Assembly (NCBI RefSeq): GCF_014281055.1
Contig: NZ_JACRSE010000001.1
Coordinates: 186,001 to 250,000, forward strand
DNA: 64,000 nucleotides
Reading direction: 5' to 3'
Source of the DNA: Fluviispira vulneris
GTDB lineage: Bacteria; Bdellovibrionota_B; Oligoflexia; Silvanigrellales; Silvanigrellaceae
Both the position numbers and the translations under genes were made by a program. The notes under the pieces are model-generated. The model was given only the letters and a program-made list of their open reading frames with translations. It did no database searches and was not told where the DNA came from. This document shows positions 26,945 through 35,943 of this stretch, piece after piece (within the stretch, counting starts at the first letter, position 1; every line of letters starts with the position of its first letter).

Positions 26945-28735
26945 TTAATCCTTAACTCGTTCGGCAAATATATATAATGTTCTCCAAACTGTGCGATTTA
27001 ATATAACAAGAGCAACGACTATACAGATAATTGCTGCAATAAGTTTTTGATAATTTCCTGAAGTTGTTGCGTGAACGAGTTCAGCACCAATTCCTTCTGA
27101 ACGCAACGAACCGCCTGGGTATTCAACTATTTCAGCAACAACGCTTGCGTTCCAAGCCCCTCCTGCTGCCGTGATCCATCCTGTCGCCAGTGAAGGTAAG
27201 ATAGCTGGAAAATAGAGCTTGCTAAAGCGGTGCCAGAGAGAAAATTTATATATTTGAGTTACAAGTTTTAATTCTGCAGGTATTCTCGATGCACCACCAA
27301 TGACGTTAAATAAAATATACCATTGGCTACCAACACACATCAGAAGAGTTGCGCTGATAAAACTAGGTAATTTTAAGAAACTCAACGCAAGAGCTAAAAA
27401 TGGAAAGAGAACAGGAGCAGGAAATGCTGCTAAGTTTTGGATGATGGGTTGGAAAATCCGTTCAAGGCGTGGATTTAAGCCAAGCCATAAACCAACGGGT
27501 ATTGTCCAAATTGTGCTAATAATAATTACAAAAAATACCTTTGAGCCTGTTAAAAAAACAGCATGAATTAACGTAAACCAATCTTTATTTGAAAGAGAAG
27601 CAAGCGATTGACCAAAAGAAGGAAGTTTAGGAAGAATTGAAAAAACAAGCCCTCCTACAGCAAAGGTAACAAGCCAAGGGAGCCAAGATGAATGTTTTAT
27701 TTTATTTACTTTATCAGTGCTTATCCAATTTGCCGGACTGATTACGGTGCCCCATTTTTCGATATTATCTATTAAATATTTACGGGTGGCGCCACTCTCA
27801 GCAATATCTGCTTTTGGAAATAGAAATAAAACTGTGCGTTTAAATCCAGTGGAAATAAGATCTGGAATACTTGTTTGATGAATAATATTTAAAAACCAAC
27901 TTTCATCTACAGCAGTGCTTTTCCCATCATCACCATCACGAAATCGTGTTACCCATGCAATTAAAGGTTTCCAAAGAAATAAATTTGTACCAATAATTAT
28001 AACAATAAGAACAAAAAGTGCTGAGCAAAAATTAAAATAATTTCCAGTTGTAAAAGTTTCTGAGATATAACTGCCAAGACCCGGAAGACGAAAATCTTTG
28101 TTGCCTAATGTAAATGCTTCACAGGTTGTTAAAAAGAACCACCCCCCCGCCATAGACATCATTCCATTATAAATTAAAGGGCGATATCCGTTCGGGAGAT
28201 CAACAAAAAAGAATTTTTGTACAACAGAGAGACGATAAATTTTCGAGACTTCTTTAAATTCAGGTTGAAGTGTTCTTTGTGACTCATAATAAGCAAAGGC
28301 AAGATTCCAAACTTGTCCCGTGAAAATAGTAAGTAAACAAGCTAACTCGAGCCCCCAGCGATTGCTTTGAAAAATTGAGATGAGGGCAAGGACAAAACCT
28401 GGAAGAAATGCTAGAACAGGCAAACTTTGTAAAACATCGAGAAGAGGAATTAAAAAGCGCTCAAGCGATTTATTATTTGCTGCAAGTGTTCCGTAAATAA
28501 TTGCAAAAATATAGCTTAAAAATAAAGCGAGCATACTACGGATAAATGAAAGAAGTGCATAATTTGGCAAAGCAGAAATAGATGTGTCTATTTTTACTTG
28601 CTCAATGAATGGTGAGCTTCCGGTTGATAAAAAGTTTGTAAAACCCATGCCTATAATTATAGCGATAAAAACAACAATTATGTCTGCGCGTAAAAATGCA
28701 GATCGGGAAGCTTGTACTTTGGCAAATTGTGTCAT
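26945..28735 (-). CDS. ABC transporter permease, two fused BPD_transp_1 units
   Basis: A 596-residue inner-membrane permease in which two binding-protein-dependent transport domains are fused head to tail. Each half has about six membrane helices and an EAA-type cytoplasmic loop that contacts the ATPase: KIYRLSVVQKFFFVDLPNG (first half, about residue 165) and QIYKFSLWHRFSKLYFPAI (second half, about residue 500). A cytoplasmic linker joins them near residues 270-345. Start choice: GAGG is 5 bases before ATG 28735, better than the in-frame GTG at 28741. A single polypeptide replaces the usual homodimer, so the complex is probably one permease plus two ATPase subunits. Confidence 0.9.
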   Translation of the reverse strand: MTQFAKVQASRSAFLRADIIVVFIAIIIGMGFTNFLSTGSSPFIEQVKIDTSISALPNYALLSFIRSMLALFLSYIFAIIYGTLAANNKSLERFLIPLLDVLQSLPVLAFLPGFVLALISIFQSNRWGLELACLLTIFTGQVWNLAFAYYESQRTLQPEFKEVSKIYRLSVVQKFFFVDLPNGYRPLIYNGMMSMAGGWFFLTTCEAFTLGNKDFRLPGLGSYISETFTTGNYFNFCSALFVLIVIIIGTNLFLWKPLIAWVTRFRDGDDGKSTAVDESWFLNIIHQTSIPDLISTGFKRTVLFLFPKADIAESGATRKYLIDNIEKWGTVISPANWISTDKVNKIKHSSWLPWLVTFAVGGLVFSILPKLPSFGQSLASLSNKDWFTLIHAVFLTGSKVFFVIIISTIWTIPVGLWLGLNPRLERIFQPIIQNLAAFPAPVLFPFLALALSFLKLPSFISATLLMCVGSQWYILFNVIGGASRIPAELKLVTQIYKFSLWHRFSKLYFPAILPSLATGWITAAGGAWNASVVAEIVEYPGGSLRSEGIGAELVHATTSGNYQKLIAAIICIVVALVILNRTVWRTLYIFAERVKD

Positions 28736-28822
28736 GCTCACCTCATCGATGGTATGAAGACAAACCCAATATGGGTGCTAACATCTTTTGTAAATCATAG
28801 GGGAGACTATAAAAGCAAGGTA

Positions 28823-29797
28823 TTAAGAAATAAAAAGTTTGGGGTCCTCAATTTTACAAGCTATTGAATAGAGATAGGGATCATTTTTTTCAATCGAAAT
28901 TCCTTCGCTATTTCTGATCGGATATTGCGGAAATATAATGAAACCGTTGTAAGGGCTGCGCAATGGTTTTTTCAATTCATCATAACCTAGAATTTGATCT
29001 TTTTTTATTTTTTGCAAATTAAAAAAACCATCCATTAATATTTTTTTGGGTGATGAAAAAGGTTCAGAATATCTGCGTTCTAAAAATGTAAAGTCAGAAT
29101 TTCTTCTGGCAATATTTTTAATCTCCTTACCGAATAAATAGATTTGATCCATACGATATAAACTTTTATGAATTGCTTTTAAACAACTTAATTCTGCACT
29201 TTTATAAAAACCTTTGACTCCAAGTTCAAATGTGATTCCGACTTTCTCAAGTTTTCGGACATATTCATCGGAACACATCCCTGCTGGGTTATATGCTTCG
29301 CCTTTTTTCCGCGTTACAAAATATTCAGTCAAGCCAATCGAACGTGCCCATAAGTAACTTTTTAAATGCATTTCAAAAATATAAAAGGGTTTTTTGCATC
29401 GGAGATTGGTCTGATGAAAATCAATAAAGACATCTGAATTATTAAGAACCTTCATGATTTCCAATGCACGTTTTTTTTCAAAAGTATTATTCTGTTCAGA
29501 ATTTTTTTCTGAAAAGGATCGATTGAGATCTGACTCAAGAAATCTTTTTTCTTGAAGTGCCGCTTGCTTGTTACCTAAAATGAAAGTAACAATACCTCCA
29601 TATTTTATTTTTTGTGTTGATAATTCTTGAATTATCCGATTGATTGCTGGTAATGAGCCAACTTCATCACCATGGATAAGACAACCAAACACGATGTGGT
29701 GATTATAGCGGCCAAAATTGAACGACACACTGTCCGCAATAGGGCCAGGAAACCGTTTTGTATAAGAATCGAATAGATTAAGTTGACTTTGCAACAT
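28823..29797 (-). CDS. Succinylglutamate desuccinylase/aspartoacylase-family Zn deacylase
   Basis: Carboxypeptidase-M14-like zinc hydrolase of 324 residues. The metal-binding pair is in FGCLIHGDEVGSLPAINR (His and Glu of HGDE, about residues 42-45), with the third ligand in VFIDFHQT (about residue 122). LESDLNRSF supplies the substrate-binding Arg/Asn pair, and VGITFELGVKGF carries the general-base Glu. The C-terminal third (residues about 230-324) forms the beta domain usual in AstE/AspA relatives. No other arginine-succinyltransferase-pathway gene is nearby, so the substrate may be another N-acyl amino acid. The ribosome site is weak. It is the first gene of the minus-strand block and lies divergent to plsC. 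Confidence 0.85.
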   Translation of the reverse strand: MLQSQLNLFDSYTKRFPGPIADSVSFNFGRYNHHIVFGCLIHGDEVGSLPAINRIIQELSTQKIKYGGIVTFILGNKQAALQEKRFLESDLNRSFSEKNSEQNNTFEKKRALEIMKVLNNSDVFIDFHQTNLRCKKPFYIFEMHLKSYLWARSIGLTEYFVTRKKGEAYNPAGMCSDEYVRKLEKVGITFELGVKGFYKSAELSCLKAIHKSLYRMDQIYLFGKEIKNIARRNSDFTFLERRYSEPFSSPKKILMDGFFNLQKIKKDQILGYDELKKPLRSPYNGFIIFPQYPIRNSEGISIEKNDPYLYSIACKIEDPKLFIS

Positions 29798-29959
29798 ATC
29801 AGGAGATCCATAATATTTTAGTTCTTAAGGTTTTCATTTTAGAGTAAATGACACGGAGTTATATGTCAAATTAATTGTATTCTGTTGATATTTTTAGGTC
29901 TTTACAAGGTTAAGTTAATCGTATATTTTTCAAGTGTTCTTTTCAGGATTGGATGGTTT

Positions 29960-30694
29960 ATGCTTGGTTTCTTAATTAAAATTCTTCGTTATTCATTGAT
30001 CGTTATTCTCTTTACATTAATCAATATATTTTGTCTCATTTTTTTTATTTTCAGATATAAAAATCCGAACAATAATTATCTATATTCAAGAATACTTTCG
30101 CATGTATTTATTAGACTTCTCGGGGTAAAAATTGAGTATAGAGGAAAAAATAATCTCAAAGTTATGAATTCCTCGGTCTTGATTGCGAATCACCAATCCT
30201 ATTTTGATTCAGTGGTATTTGGTGGGATTTTCCCCAACCAAACGGTTGTTATGGGTAAAAAATCTCTTATTTGGCTACCAATTTTTGGGTGGATTTTTCT
30301 TTTAGGTGGAAACCTTTTTATCAATCGAAAAAATCATGCGAAAGCTATGGATACGATGAAGGTCGTTGACACAGCTATTCAGCAGGGGCGTTCACTTTGG
30401 ATGTTTCCAGAAGGAACTCGCAGTCATGGACGTGGTCTCAACGGCTTCAAAAAAGGTGCTTTTTATGCAGCTATTCAAAACAGAGTAAATATTCAACCCA
30501 TTGTTTCTAGTACATTTAGAAATGCTATTGACATTTCAAAATGGAACTCAGGTAAAGTCCTCGTTGAAGTTCTTGATCCGATCCCAACAAAGGATGTCAA
30601 TGTTGAAGATATTGAAAATATTGTTAATAATGCTCATACTCTCATGAAGAATAAAATAGCGTCTTTGGATAAGGAAATTCATGGAGTCCATTAA
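29960..30694 (+). CDS. plsC: 1-acyl-sn-glycerol-3-phosphate acyltransferase
   Basis: Membrane-bound acyltransferase that converts lysophosphatidate to phosphatidate in phospholipid synthesis; about 244 residues, a normal length. The N-terminus is a hydrophobic hairpin (SLIVILFTLINIFCLIFFIF). The catalytic HX4D motif is NHQSYFDSVV, the second block is GNLFINRKNH, and the phosphate-binding block is MFPEGTRSHG. Start choice: the open frame extends upstream to TTG 29885, but ATG 29960 has AGGA/GGATGG just upstream and gives the usual N-terminus. The stop is 2 bases before the next gene, indicating a two-gene operon with the periplasmic binding protein. Confidence 0.92.
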   Translation: MLGFLIKILRYSLIVILFTLINIFCLIFFIFRYKNPNNNYLYSRILSHVFIRLLGVKIEYRGKNNLKVMNSSVLIANHQSYFDSVVFGGIFPNQTVVMGKKSLIWLPIFGWIFLLGGNLFINRKNHAKAMDTMKVVDTAIQQGRSLWMFPEGTRSHGRGLNGFKKGAFYAAIQNRVNIQPIVSSTFRNAIDISKWNSGKVLVEVLDPIPTKDVNVEDIENIVNNAHTLMKNKIASLDKEIHGVH

Positions 30695-30696
30695 AA

Positions 30697-31476
30697 ATGC
30701 TTAAAAAGAAATTTTTTCTCATTTTTTTAGTGTTTTTTTCGATTCAATTTAAACAATTAGCTTTCTCTCTTAAAAAAGAAACAATTAAAATCGCATTTTA
30801 TGACAGCTTTGCTCCCTTTTCTTTTAAAGAAAATGGCCAAACAAAAGGTATTTTTATCGACATTTCTCAGTTGATTTTACACGATATGATGGGATTTCAG
30901 GTGCAAGTGGATTCATTTCCTTGGGGGCGTGCGCAAGACTTGGTTAAAAAATCTGAATTTGACTCACATATAACTGCCAAAACGACTGAAAGAGAGAAAT
31001 TTCTACTTTTTCAGAATACTGAAATTATAAGTTCAAATGTAGCTTTGGTTTTTTCTAAAGATAATAAAAAGATTAAAGAAATTCTTAAAATCTCAAAAAA
31101 AGATGAATTAAATAATTTTAAAATGGTTGGATATATCGGAGATGGTTGGGCTAAAGAACAATTTCATGATGATAAAGATGTAAAGTTTTATAGAACGGCA
31201 AATTTAGTCGATGTACTAAAAATGGTCGACGATAATTCTGCGGATATATATGTCTCTAGCAATGAAAAAGCTGATAAATACTTAGCAAAAAGGCATGCGT
31301 TCAAAAATTTAAAATTTAGATCGATAGATTTTTTACAACCTGCGAGCATTCATTTTTATTTTTGCTTAAGAAAAAATTTTCCTGAATCAGAAAAAATAAT
31401 AAATGAATTTGAAAAAAATTATTTGAAGGCAAAAAAATCTGGAAAAATATCGAGTATTATTCAAAAGTATTATTAA
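30697..31476 (+). CDS. Periplasmic solute-binding protein, family 3 type (orphan)
   Basis: A 259-residue exported protein with a signal peptide (FFLIFLVFFSIQFKQLAFS) and the fold of bacterial family-3 solute-binding proteins: KIAFYDSFAPFSFKENGQ at the mature N-terminus, KGIFIDISQLI, SFPWGRAQDLVKKSEFDSHI and TAKTTEREKFLLF in lobe 1, and YIGDGWAKEQF at the hinge. No ABC permease or ATPase of the amino-acid type adjoins it, so it may be an orphan receptor rather than a transporter subunit. Ligand unknown. It is coupled to plsC (2-base gap) and is followed directly by a strong terminator. Confidence 0.8.
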   Translation: MLKKKFFLIFLVFFSIQFKQLAFSLKKETIKIAFYDSFAPFSFKENGQTKGIFIDISQLILHDMMGFQVQVDSFPWGRAQDLVKKSEFDSHITAKTTEREKFLLFQNTEIISSNVALVFSKDNKKIKEILKISKKDELNNFKMVGYIGDGWAKEQFHDDKDVKFYRTANLVDVLKMVDDNSADIYVSSNEKADKYLAKRHAFKNLKFRSIDFLQPASIHFYFCLRKNFPESEKIINEFEKNYLKAKKSGKISSIIQKYY

Positions 31477-31481
31477 AAAAT

Positions 31482-31519
31482 AAAAAGGGTGGTCTTCGCA
31501 GTTGGAAGCCACCCTTTTT
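31482..31519. terminator. Bidirectional rho-independent terminator
   Basis: AAAAAGGGTGG-TCTTC pairs with GAAG-CCACCCTTTTT across a short loop. A T-tract on one side and an A-tract on the other let it serve both the plus-strand binding-protein operon and the convergent rpmB. It is one of the three clearest terminators in the window. Confidence 0.92.
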
Positions 31520-31538
31520 ATTTTGCAGTAGATTGAAA

Positions 31539-31769
31539 TTAACCAAGTCTAATGCCTTCTTTAGCGCAATAAGCTTCAATACCAATTTTATTTACAGTAC
31601 GTAAAGCGCTTGTGCTAAGGCGAAATTTCACAAATTTGCCAAGACCTTGAGCATAAAATTTCTTTTCTTGTAAATTTGGGAGTAGACGAACTTTAGTTCT
31701 ATTTTTAGCGTGTGAAACGCGGTTGCCGACAAGACCGCTTTTACCAGAAAGCTCACATACACGTGACAT
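31539..31769 (-). CDS. rpmB: 50S ribosomal protein L28
   Basis: Ribosomal large-subunit protein of 76 residues: MSRVCELSGKSGLVGNRVSH, then AKNRTKVRLLPNLQ, then a C-terminal strand-helix ending KEGIRLG. It carries a single Cys, and the zinc-ribbon CxxC set found in some L28 proteins is absent. Start choice: GGAGG stands 7 bases before ATG 31769. The frame stays open another 41 codons upstream, but that stretch overlaps a good promoter and has no L28 similarity. rpmG (L33), its usual partner, is not adjacent. Confidence 0.96.
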   Translation of the reverse strand: MSRVCELSGKSGLVGNRVSHAKNRTKVRLLPNLQEKKFYAQGLGKFVKFRLSTSALRTVNKIGIEAYCAKEGIRLG

Positions 31770-31827
31770 AGCAAAACCTCCAAGAGTTTTTTCTTCAAAA
31801 AATGAGTTTAACAACTGGCTTAATGGA

Positions 31828-31855
31828 AGTATAAAACCCCAAGAAGTCGTCGCAA
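31828..31855 (-). promoter_or_regulatory. Sigma-70-type promoter of rpmB
   Basis: On the minus strand, TTGCGA (31850-31855), a 16-base spacer and TATACT (31828-31833) lie about 50 bases before the L28 start. The match to consensus is good (4/6 and 5/6). A promoter here also argues against the longer L28 reading frame. Confidence 0.6.
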
Positions 31856-31931
31856 GCTTAAAGGCTGTAGCAGATATTCTAAGAGGAGGCAAGAGTCTTT
31901 CAATGCATGCGCATAAGATTCTTTTGGGATA

Positions 31932-31961
31932 TTGACAGATTCCCTATTGCGTCCATATTTG
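31932..31961 (+). promoter_or_regulatory. Promoter candidate for lon
   Basis: A consensus -35 box TTGACA (31932-31937) is followed after 18 bases by TATTTG (31956-31961), a weak -10. No recognisable heat-shock (sigma-32) element or CIRCE repeat is visible upstream of lon. Confidence 0.45.
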
Positions 31962-32018
31962 CACAGAACGTAAATAAATTCCTTTGGTAAGTGCTATCAA
32001 AGGCGGTAAGAGGATATC

Positions 32019-34667
32019 ATGGAAGACAAAAAAAGCGATAGATTATCTCCGAACGATAAAAATAAAAAACAAGCAAAAGAGCCAGTCATAAAGCAAGACT
32101 CTGAGAAACTACCTGTAGTTATTAATAAAAAAATTAAAGTTATTCCAGGTAAAGCTAAAGAAGTATTAGATAAATCGGACGAAAATGATTCCTCAGAAAA
32201 TATTTTAAAAATTGTTCCCGTCAAAAATATTGTCTTATTTCCTCACAATGTTCTTCCGTTTACAGCTGGAAAAGAGTGGACAACTGAATCTGTTGACCGC
32301 GCTATTCGAATTGGTGGAAAAATTGGGATTTTGGCACAGATAAACCCAGACACGCATTCGCCTGAACCAAGTGAACTTTATACAGTTGGTACAGAGGCTA
32401 AAATATTAAAAATAATGAAGTTTCCTGATAATACATATGGTGCAGTTATCCAAGGAGTCAGGCGTTTTAAAATTCGCAATTTCATCAGCACTGAAAAGGA
32501 TCGCATTTCTGCTGAGGTTGAGTACATTCCTGATTTCCAACCTGCTGAAGAAAATATAGAGGCAATTGCAATTGGCCGTGCATTAAAGCAGTTGGTGCAA
32601 AAAGCAATTAGCCTTTCTCCCAACATTCCCAATGAAGCCAGCTTATTTATAGATAATGTTCAAGATTCTGCATATTTAGCTGACTTGATTGTACCTTATT
32701 TAAGCGTTGATTTTAGAAGCAAGCAAGCATTGCTTGAAATTGAAGAGTTAGAAGAACGCCTTAAACAAGTGCATACGCTGCTTATGCGTGAGATTGAAGT
32801 TTTAGAAATTTCACAAAAAATCAACTCCGATGTACGCTCAGAAATGGGCAAACAGCAGAGAAAATATTACGTGAGAGAACAGCTTAAACTTTTGCAAAAA
32901 GAGCTTGGAGAACTGGACGGGCGGAGCACAAATGGTTCAAGCGATCCAATCGATCTCCATGAGAAAATATTAAATAGCAAAATGTCACCTGAAGTTCGTG
33001 AAATTGCTTTGAAAGAAGTGGAAAGAATGGGGCTCATGCAGCCTGGTTCCCCTGAGTTCATGGTCAGCCACACTTATATCACGTGGCTGCTCGATATTCC
33101 TTGGGAAATTCATACTCAACATGAGATCAACCTAAAGGAAGCAAAATCTATATTAGATCAAGATCATCATGGTTTAGATAAAGTTAAGAAAAGAATTTTA
33201 GAGTTTTTAGCTGTATGTGCCTTGAAAGATTCTTTAAAAGGCCCAATTCTCCTTTTTGTTGGTCCTCCAGGTGTTGGAAAAACAAGCCTAGGCAAATCTA
33301 TTGCAAAAGCATTGGGGCGTAAATTTGCTCGAATTGCGCTTGGTGGTGTGCGTGATGAAGCTGAAATTCGTGGTCACAGAAGAACTTATATCGGAAGTAT
33401 GCCAGGTAAAATTGCTGATGCATTGAAAAAAGTAGGAACGATGGATCCTGTTATCTTATTTGATGAAATTGATAAACTTGCCAATGATGGTCGTGGTGAT
33501 CCTTCAAGTGCTCTACTTGAAGTTCTTGATCCAGAACAGAACAGCACGTTCACAGATCATTATTTAAATGTTCCCCTTGATTTAAGTAAAGTTTTCTTTA
33601 TTGCGACTGCAAATAGCTTGCATTCTATTCCTGCTCCTTTGCGTGACAGAATGGAAATTGTCGAATTGAGTAGTTACACAATAGAGGAAAAGTCACATAT
33701 TGCCTTTGAACATCTTTTACCGCAGGTGATTGAATCACACGGTATGGCCAATGTAATCGATGTTAAAATCAATCAAGAAACGATGAAAAATCTCATTCAT
33801 CTTTACACACGTGAAGCAGGAGTGAGACAATTAAAACGTGAATTGGCAGGAATTATTCGTTCAATTGCACGAGAGTATGTTGAAGCTGGGTATGATAAAG
33901 TAAAAGAAAAATCGGAAAAATCTTTAACTGATATGAAACGTACTGAAAGGCTTATTACTCTCGCAGAAATCAAAAAGTTTTTAGGACCCGAAATATTTTC
34001 AGATAAAAAACGGCCACCGGAGTTACCGGTAGGAGTTGCAACAGGTCTCGCTTGGACCCCAAATGGTGGTGATGTTTTGTACATCGAAACGGCTTCAAGT
34101 GCTCCAGGTTCAGGGAAATTTGGTCTGACAGGCCAACTTGGAGATGTTATGAAAGAATCAGTTCAGACAGCATTTGCATATATCCGTTCAAATGCAAAGC
34201 TTTGTGGAGTCAATTCAAATAGTGTGATTAAAAAAGATCTTCATATTCACTTTCCTGAAGGTGCTGTTAAGAAAGATGGGCCAAGTGCTGGGGTAGCGGC
34301 ATTCTTAGGAATGGTCAGTCAATTCACTGGGAAACCCATCGCATCCGATCTTGCTATGACGGGAGAAATTTCACTGCGAGGTGATGTTTTAGCCGTGGGT
34401 GGAATAAAAGAAAAATTACTTGCTGCGCATCGATATGGAATTAAAAAGGTTTTAATTCCTCAAGAGAATGAAAGAGATCTTGAAGAGATACCGAATGAAG
34501 TGCTAAAAGAAATGAAAGTTATGCCTGTATCTACATTAAATGAAGTGCTGTCGATTGCATTTGCAAAGAATAAGAAAATAAAGAACAAGTCAGCACCAAA
34601 GAAACAGGAAAATAATAGAAAAGTTATTAAAGTTTCGCGAGCTAAGTCAACGAGGACTTACAAGTGA
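32019..34667 (+). CDS. lon: ATP-dependent protease Lon
   Basis: Cytoplasmic AAA+ serine protease that degrades misfolded and regulatory proteins; 882 residues, about 100 longer than E. coli Lon. The extra length is a charged, low-complexity N-terminus (residues 1-65) and a Lys-rich tail. The substrate-binding domain starts at KIVPVKNIVLFPHNVLPF. Walker A is VGPPGVGKTSLGK, Walker B VILFDEIDKL, and the protease dyad is in VKKDGPSAGVAA (Ser) and GGIKEKLLAA (Lys). AAGAGGA precedes the ATG by 4-5 bases. Its stop overlaps the start of the cysteine desulfurase gene, so the two are translationally coupled. Confidence 0.97.
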   Translation: MEDKKSDRLSPNDKNKKQAKEPVIKQDSEKLPVVINKKIKVIPGKAKEVLDKSDENDSSENILKIVPVKNIVLFPHNVLPFTAGKEWTTESVDRAIRIGGKIGILAQINPDTHSPEPSELYTVGTEAKILKIMKFPDNTYGAVIQGVRRFKIRNFISTEKDRISAEVEYIPDFQPAEENIEAIAIGRALKQLVQKAISLSPNIPNEASLFIDNVQDSAYLADLIVPYLSVDFRSKQALLEIEELEERLKQVHTLLMREIEVLEISQKINSDVRSEMGKQQRKYYVREQLKLLQKELGELDGRSTNGSSDPIDLHEKILNSKMSPEVREIALKEVERMGLMQPGSPEFMVSHTYITWLLDIPWEIHTQHEINLKEAKSILDQDHHGLDKVKKRILEFLAVCALKDSLKGPILLFVGPPGVGKTSLGKSIAKALGRKFARIALGGVRDEAEIRGHRRTYIGSMPGKIADALKKVGTMDPVILFDEIDKLANDGRGDPSSALLEVLDPEQNSTFTDHYLNVPLDLSKVFFIATANSLHSIPAPLRDRMEIVELSSYTIEEKSHIAFEHLLPQVIESHGMANVIDVKINQETMKNLIHLYTREAGVRQLKRELAGIIRSIAREYVEAGYDKVKEKSEKSLTDMKRTERLITLAEIKKFLGPEIFSDKKRPPELPVGVATGLAWTPNGGDVLYIETASSAPGSGKFGLTGQLGDVMKESVQTAFAYIRSNAKLCGVNSNSVIKKDLHIHFPEGAVKKDGPSAGVAAFLGMVSQFTGKPIASDLAMTGEISLRGDVLAVGGIKEKLLAAHRYGIKKVLIPQENERDLEEIPNEVLKEMKVMPVSTLNEVLSIAFAKNKKIKNKSAPKKQENNRKVIKVSRAKSTRTYK

Positions 34668-35905
34668 AGACGATTTATTTAGATCACAATGCAACAAGCC
34701 CGCCAACGGCAGAGCATTTACAATCGTTAATGACAAAATTAGCTCAGTGCTCAGGCAATCCTTCGAGTCCGCATTCTGTTGGGCGCTCGGCATCAGTTGC
34801 AATCACAGAAGCAAGGAGAAGTCTTGCTCAAGCTTTAAAAGTCGATGTTGCAGAAATTCTTTTTGTTTCTGGAGGTTCAGAGGCTGACAATCTCGGAGTC
34901 ACAGGTGTTTTGCGGCAAAATAATATCTCTTTTGAAAATCAGCACGTAGTTGCTAGCCGAATAGAACATCCTGCAGTACGTGAGCAATTGGAGTATCTCC
35001 AGAATGCAGAGGGGTTAAACCTCAGTTGGGTGAAAGCAAGTGTGGATGGTTTTGTTTCTGCAAACGATATCGTAAAAAGTATAAATAACAAGACAAGATT
35101 GATCACTCTTATGGCTGCAAACAGTGAAATAGGCTCTATCCAGCCGACCAAATTGTTAGGTGATTTCTTGCATTATAAACGTTGGGGAACTGTGCCTGAT
35201 TCTGCAGAATTAAATAAAATTGAAGAATTAAGTCTTAGTCTCAGCAGTGAAGTCACATCTGAAAACCTAAAAAACATTCATTTTCACGTCGATGCGGTTC
35301 AAGCTTTTGGTAAATTAAAAATAGAAAAATGGTTTTCGTTAGGTATAGATTCCTGCGCGTTATCTGCACATAAATTAGGTGCTTTGCAAGGGATTGGTGC
35401 TTTGTTTTTACGACGTGGGAGAAAATTCAAGCCATTTATTTTAGGTGGAGCACAAGAAAAAAATCGAAGAGCTGGAACCGAGAATCTTCCAGGTATTGTG
35501 AGTTTTGGAATGGTGACACAAAATATTTTATCCGATCATTGGTGGGAAAGTATCGCTCGAATGGAAGAGTTAAAAAATAATTTTTATAAAGAGCTTGTAA
35601 AAATATCTTCCATAGTTATGAACTCACCCGCAGAAAATGCATTGCCAAATACTATCAATTTCTCAGTCAGTGACAAAGGGTTACGAGGTGAAGATTTGCT
35701 GGTAGAACTTGATATGCAAGGAATTTGCGCAAGCTCGGGTTCAGCTTGTAGCAGTGGCGCTAATTTACCCTCAAAAGTTATATTGGAACTCGGAAAAGGG
35801 AATACTGTTGCAAAAAATGCGATTCGCTTATCTTTGTCAACAAGCACAACACGAGACGAAATCGATCGTGTCTTAGAATGTTTAAAGAATTATCTTTTAA
35901 AATAA
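34664..35905 (+). CDS. Cysteine desulfurase (NifS/IscS family)
   Basis: PLP enzyme that removes sulfur from cysteine for Fe-S or thio-cofactor synthesis; 413 residues. The N-terminus YLDHNATSP is diagnostic. The PLP Lys lies in SAHKLGALQGIGALF, and the catalytic Cys loop is CASSGSACSSGA (about residue 352). An insertion of about 35-40 residues (LLGDFLHYKRWGTVPDSAEL onward, about 165-205) separates the usual NSEIGSIQP block from FHVDAVQAFGK, which is not typical. Start choice: GTG 34664 overlaps the lon stop (GTGA), with no ATG nearby. No iscU, iscR or tRNA-thiolation gene (mnmA) is adjacent, so its sulfur acceptor is unclear. A role in tRNA thiolation is as plausible as Fe-S assembly. Confidence 0.92.
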   Translation: MKTIYLDHNATSPPTAEHLQSLMTKLAQCSGNPSSPHSVGRSASVAITEARRSLAQALKVDVAEILFVSGGSEADNLGVTGVLRQNNISFENQHVVASRIEHPAVREQLEYLQNAEGLNLSWVKASVDGFVSANDIVKSINNKTRLITLMAANSEIGSIQPTKLLGDFLHYKRWGTVPDSAELNKIEELSLSLSSEVTSENLKNIHFHVDAVQAFGKLKIEKWFSLGIDSCALSAHKLGALQGIGALFLRRGRKFKPFILGGAQEKNRRAGTENLPGIVSFGMVTQNILSDHWWESIARMEELKNNFYKELVKISSIVMNSPAENALPNTINFSVSDKGLRGEDLLVELDMQGICASSGSACSSGANLPSKVILELGKGNTVAKNAIRLSLSTSTTRDEIDRVLECLKNYLLK

Positions 35906-35925
35906 TAATAATTTAAATTATTATT
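35904..35925. terminator. AT-only palindrome between convergent genes
   Basis: A perfect 22-base palindrome of A and T centred on TTTAAA lies between the stops of the cysteine desulfurase and the convergent aminotransferase, with a short T-run on the plus strand after it. It may be a weak bidirectional terminator. Without G-C pairs the call is tentative. Confidence 0.4.
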
Positions 35926-35943
35926 TTTATGATTAAAATCGAT

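Noticed and set aside
30697-31476. Binding protein of the ABC transporter at 25532-28735
   Set aside because: It belongs to the family-3 amino-acid-type class, while the transporter is NitT/TauT type; it is also on the other strand and tied to plsC.
31770-31892. N-terminal extension of L28
   Set aside because: The stretch overlaps a good promoter, has no L28 similarity, and ATG 31769 has a near-perfect ribosome site.
32378-33073. Minus-strand reading frames inside lon
   Set aside because: They lie antisense in a strongly conserved gene, have no ribosome sites and no recognisable domain.
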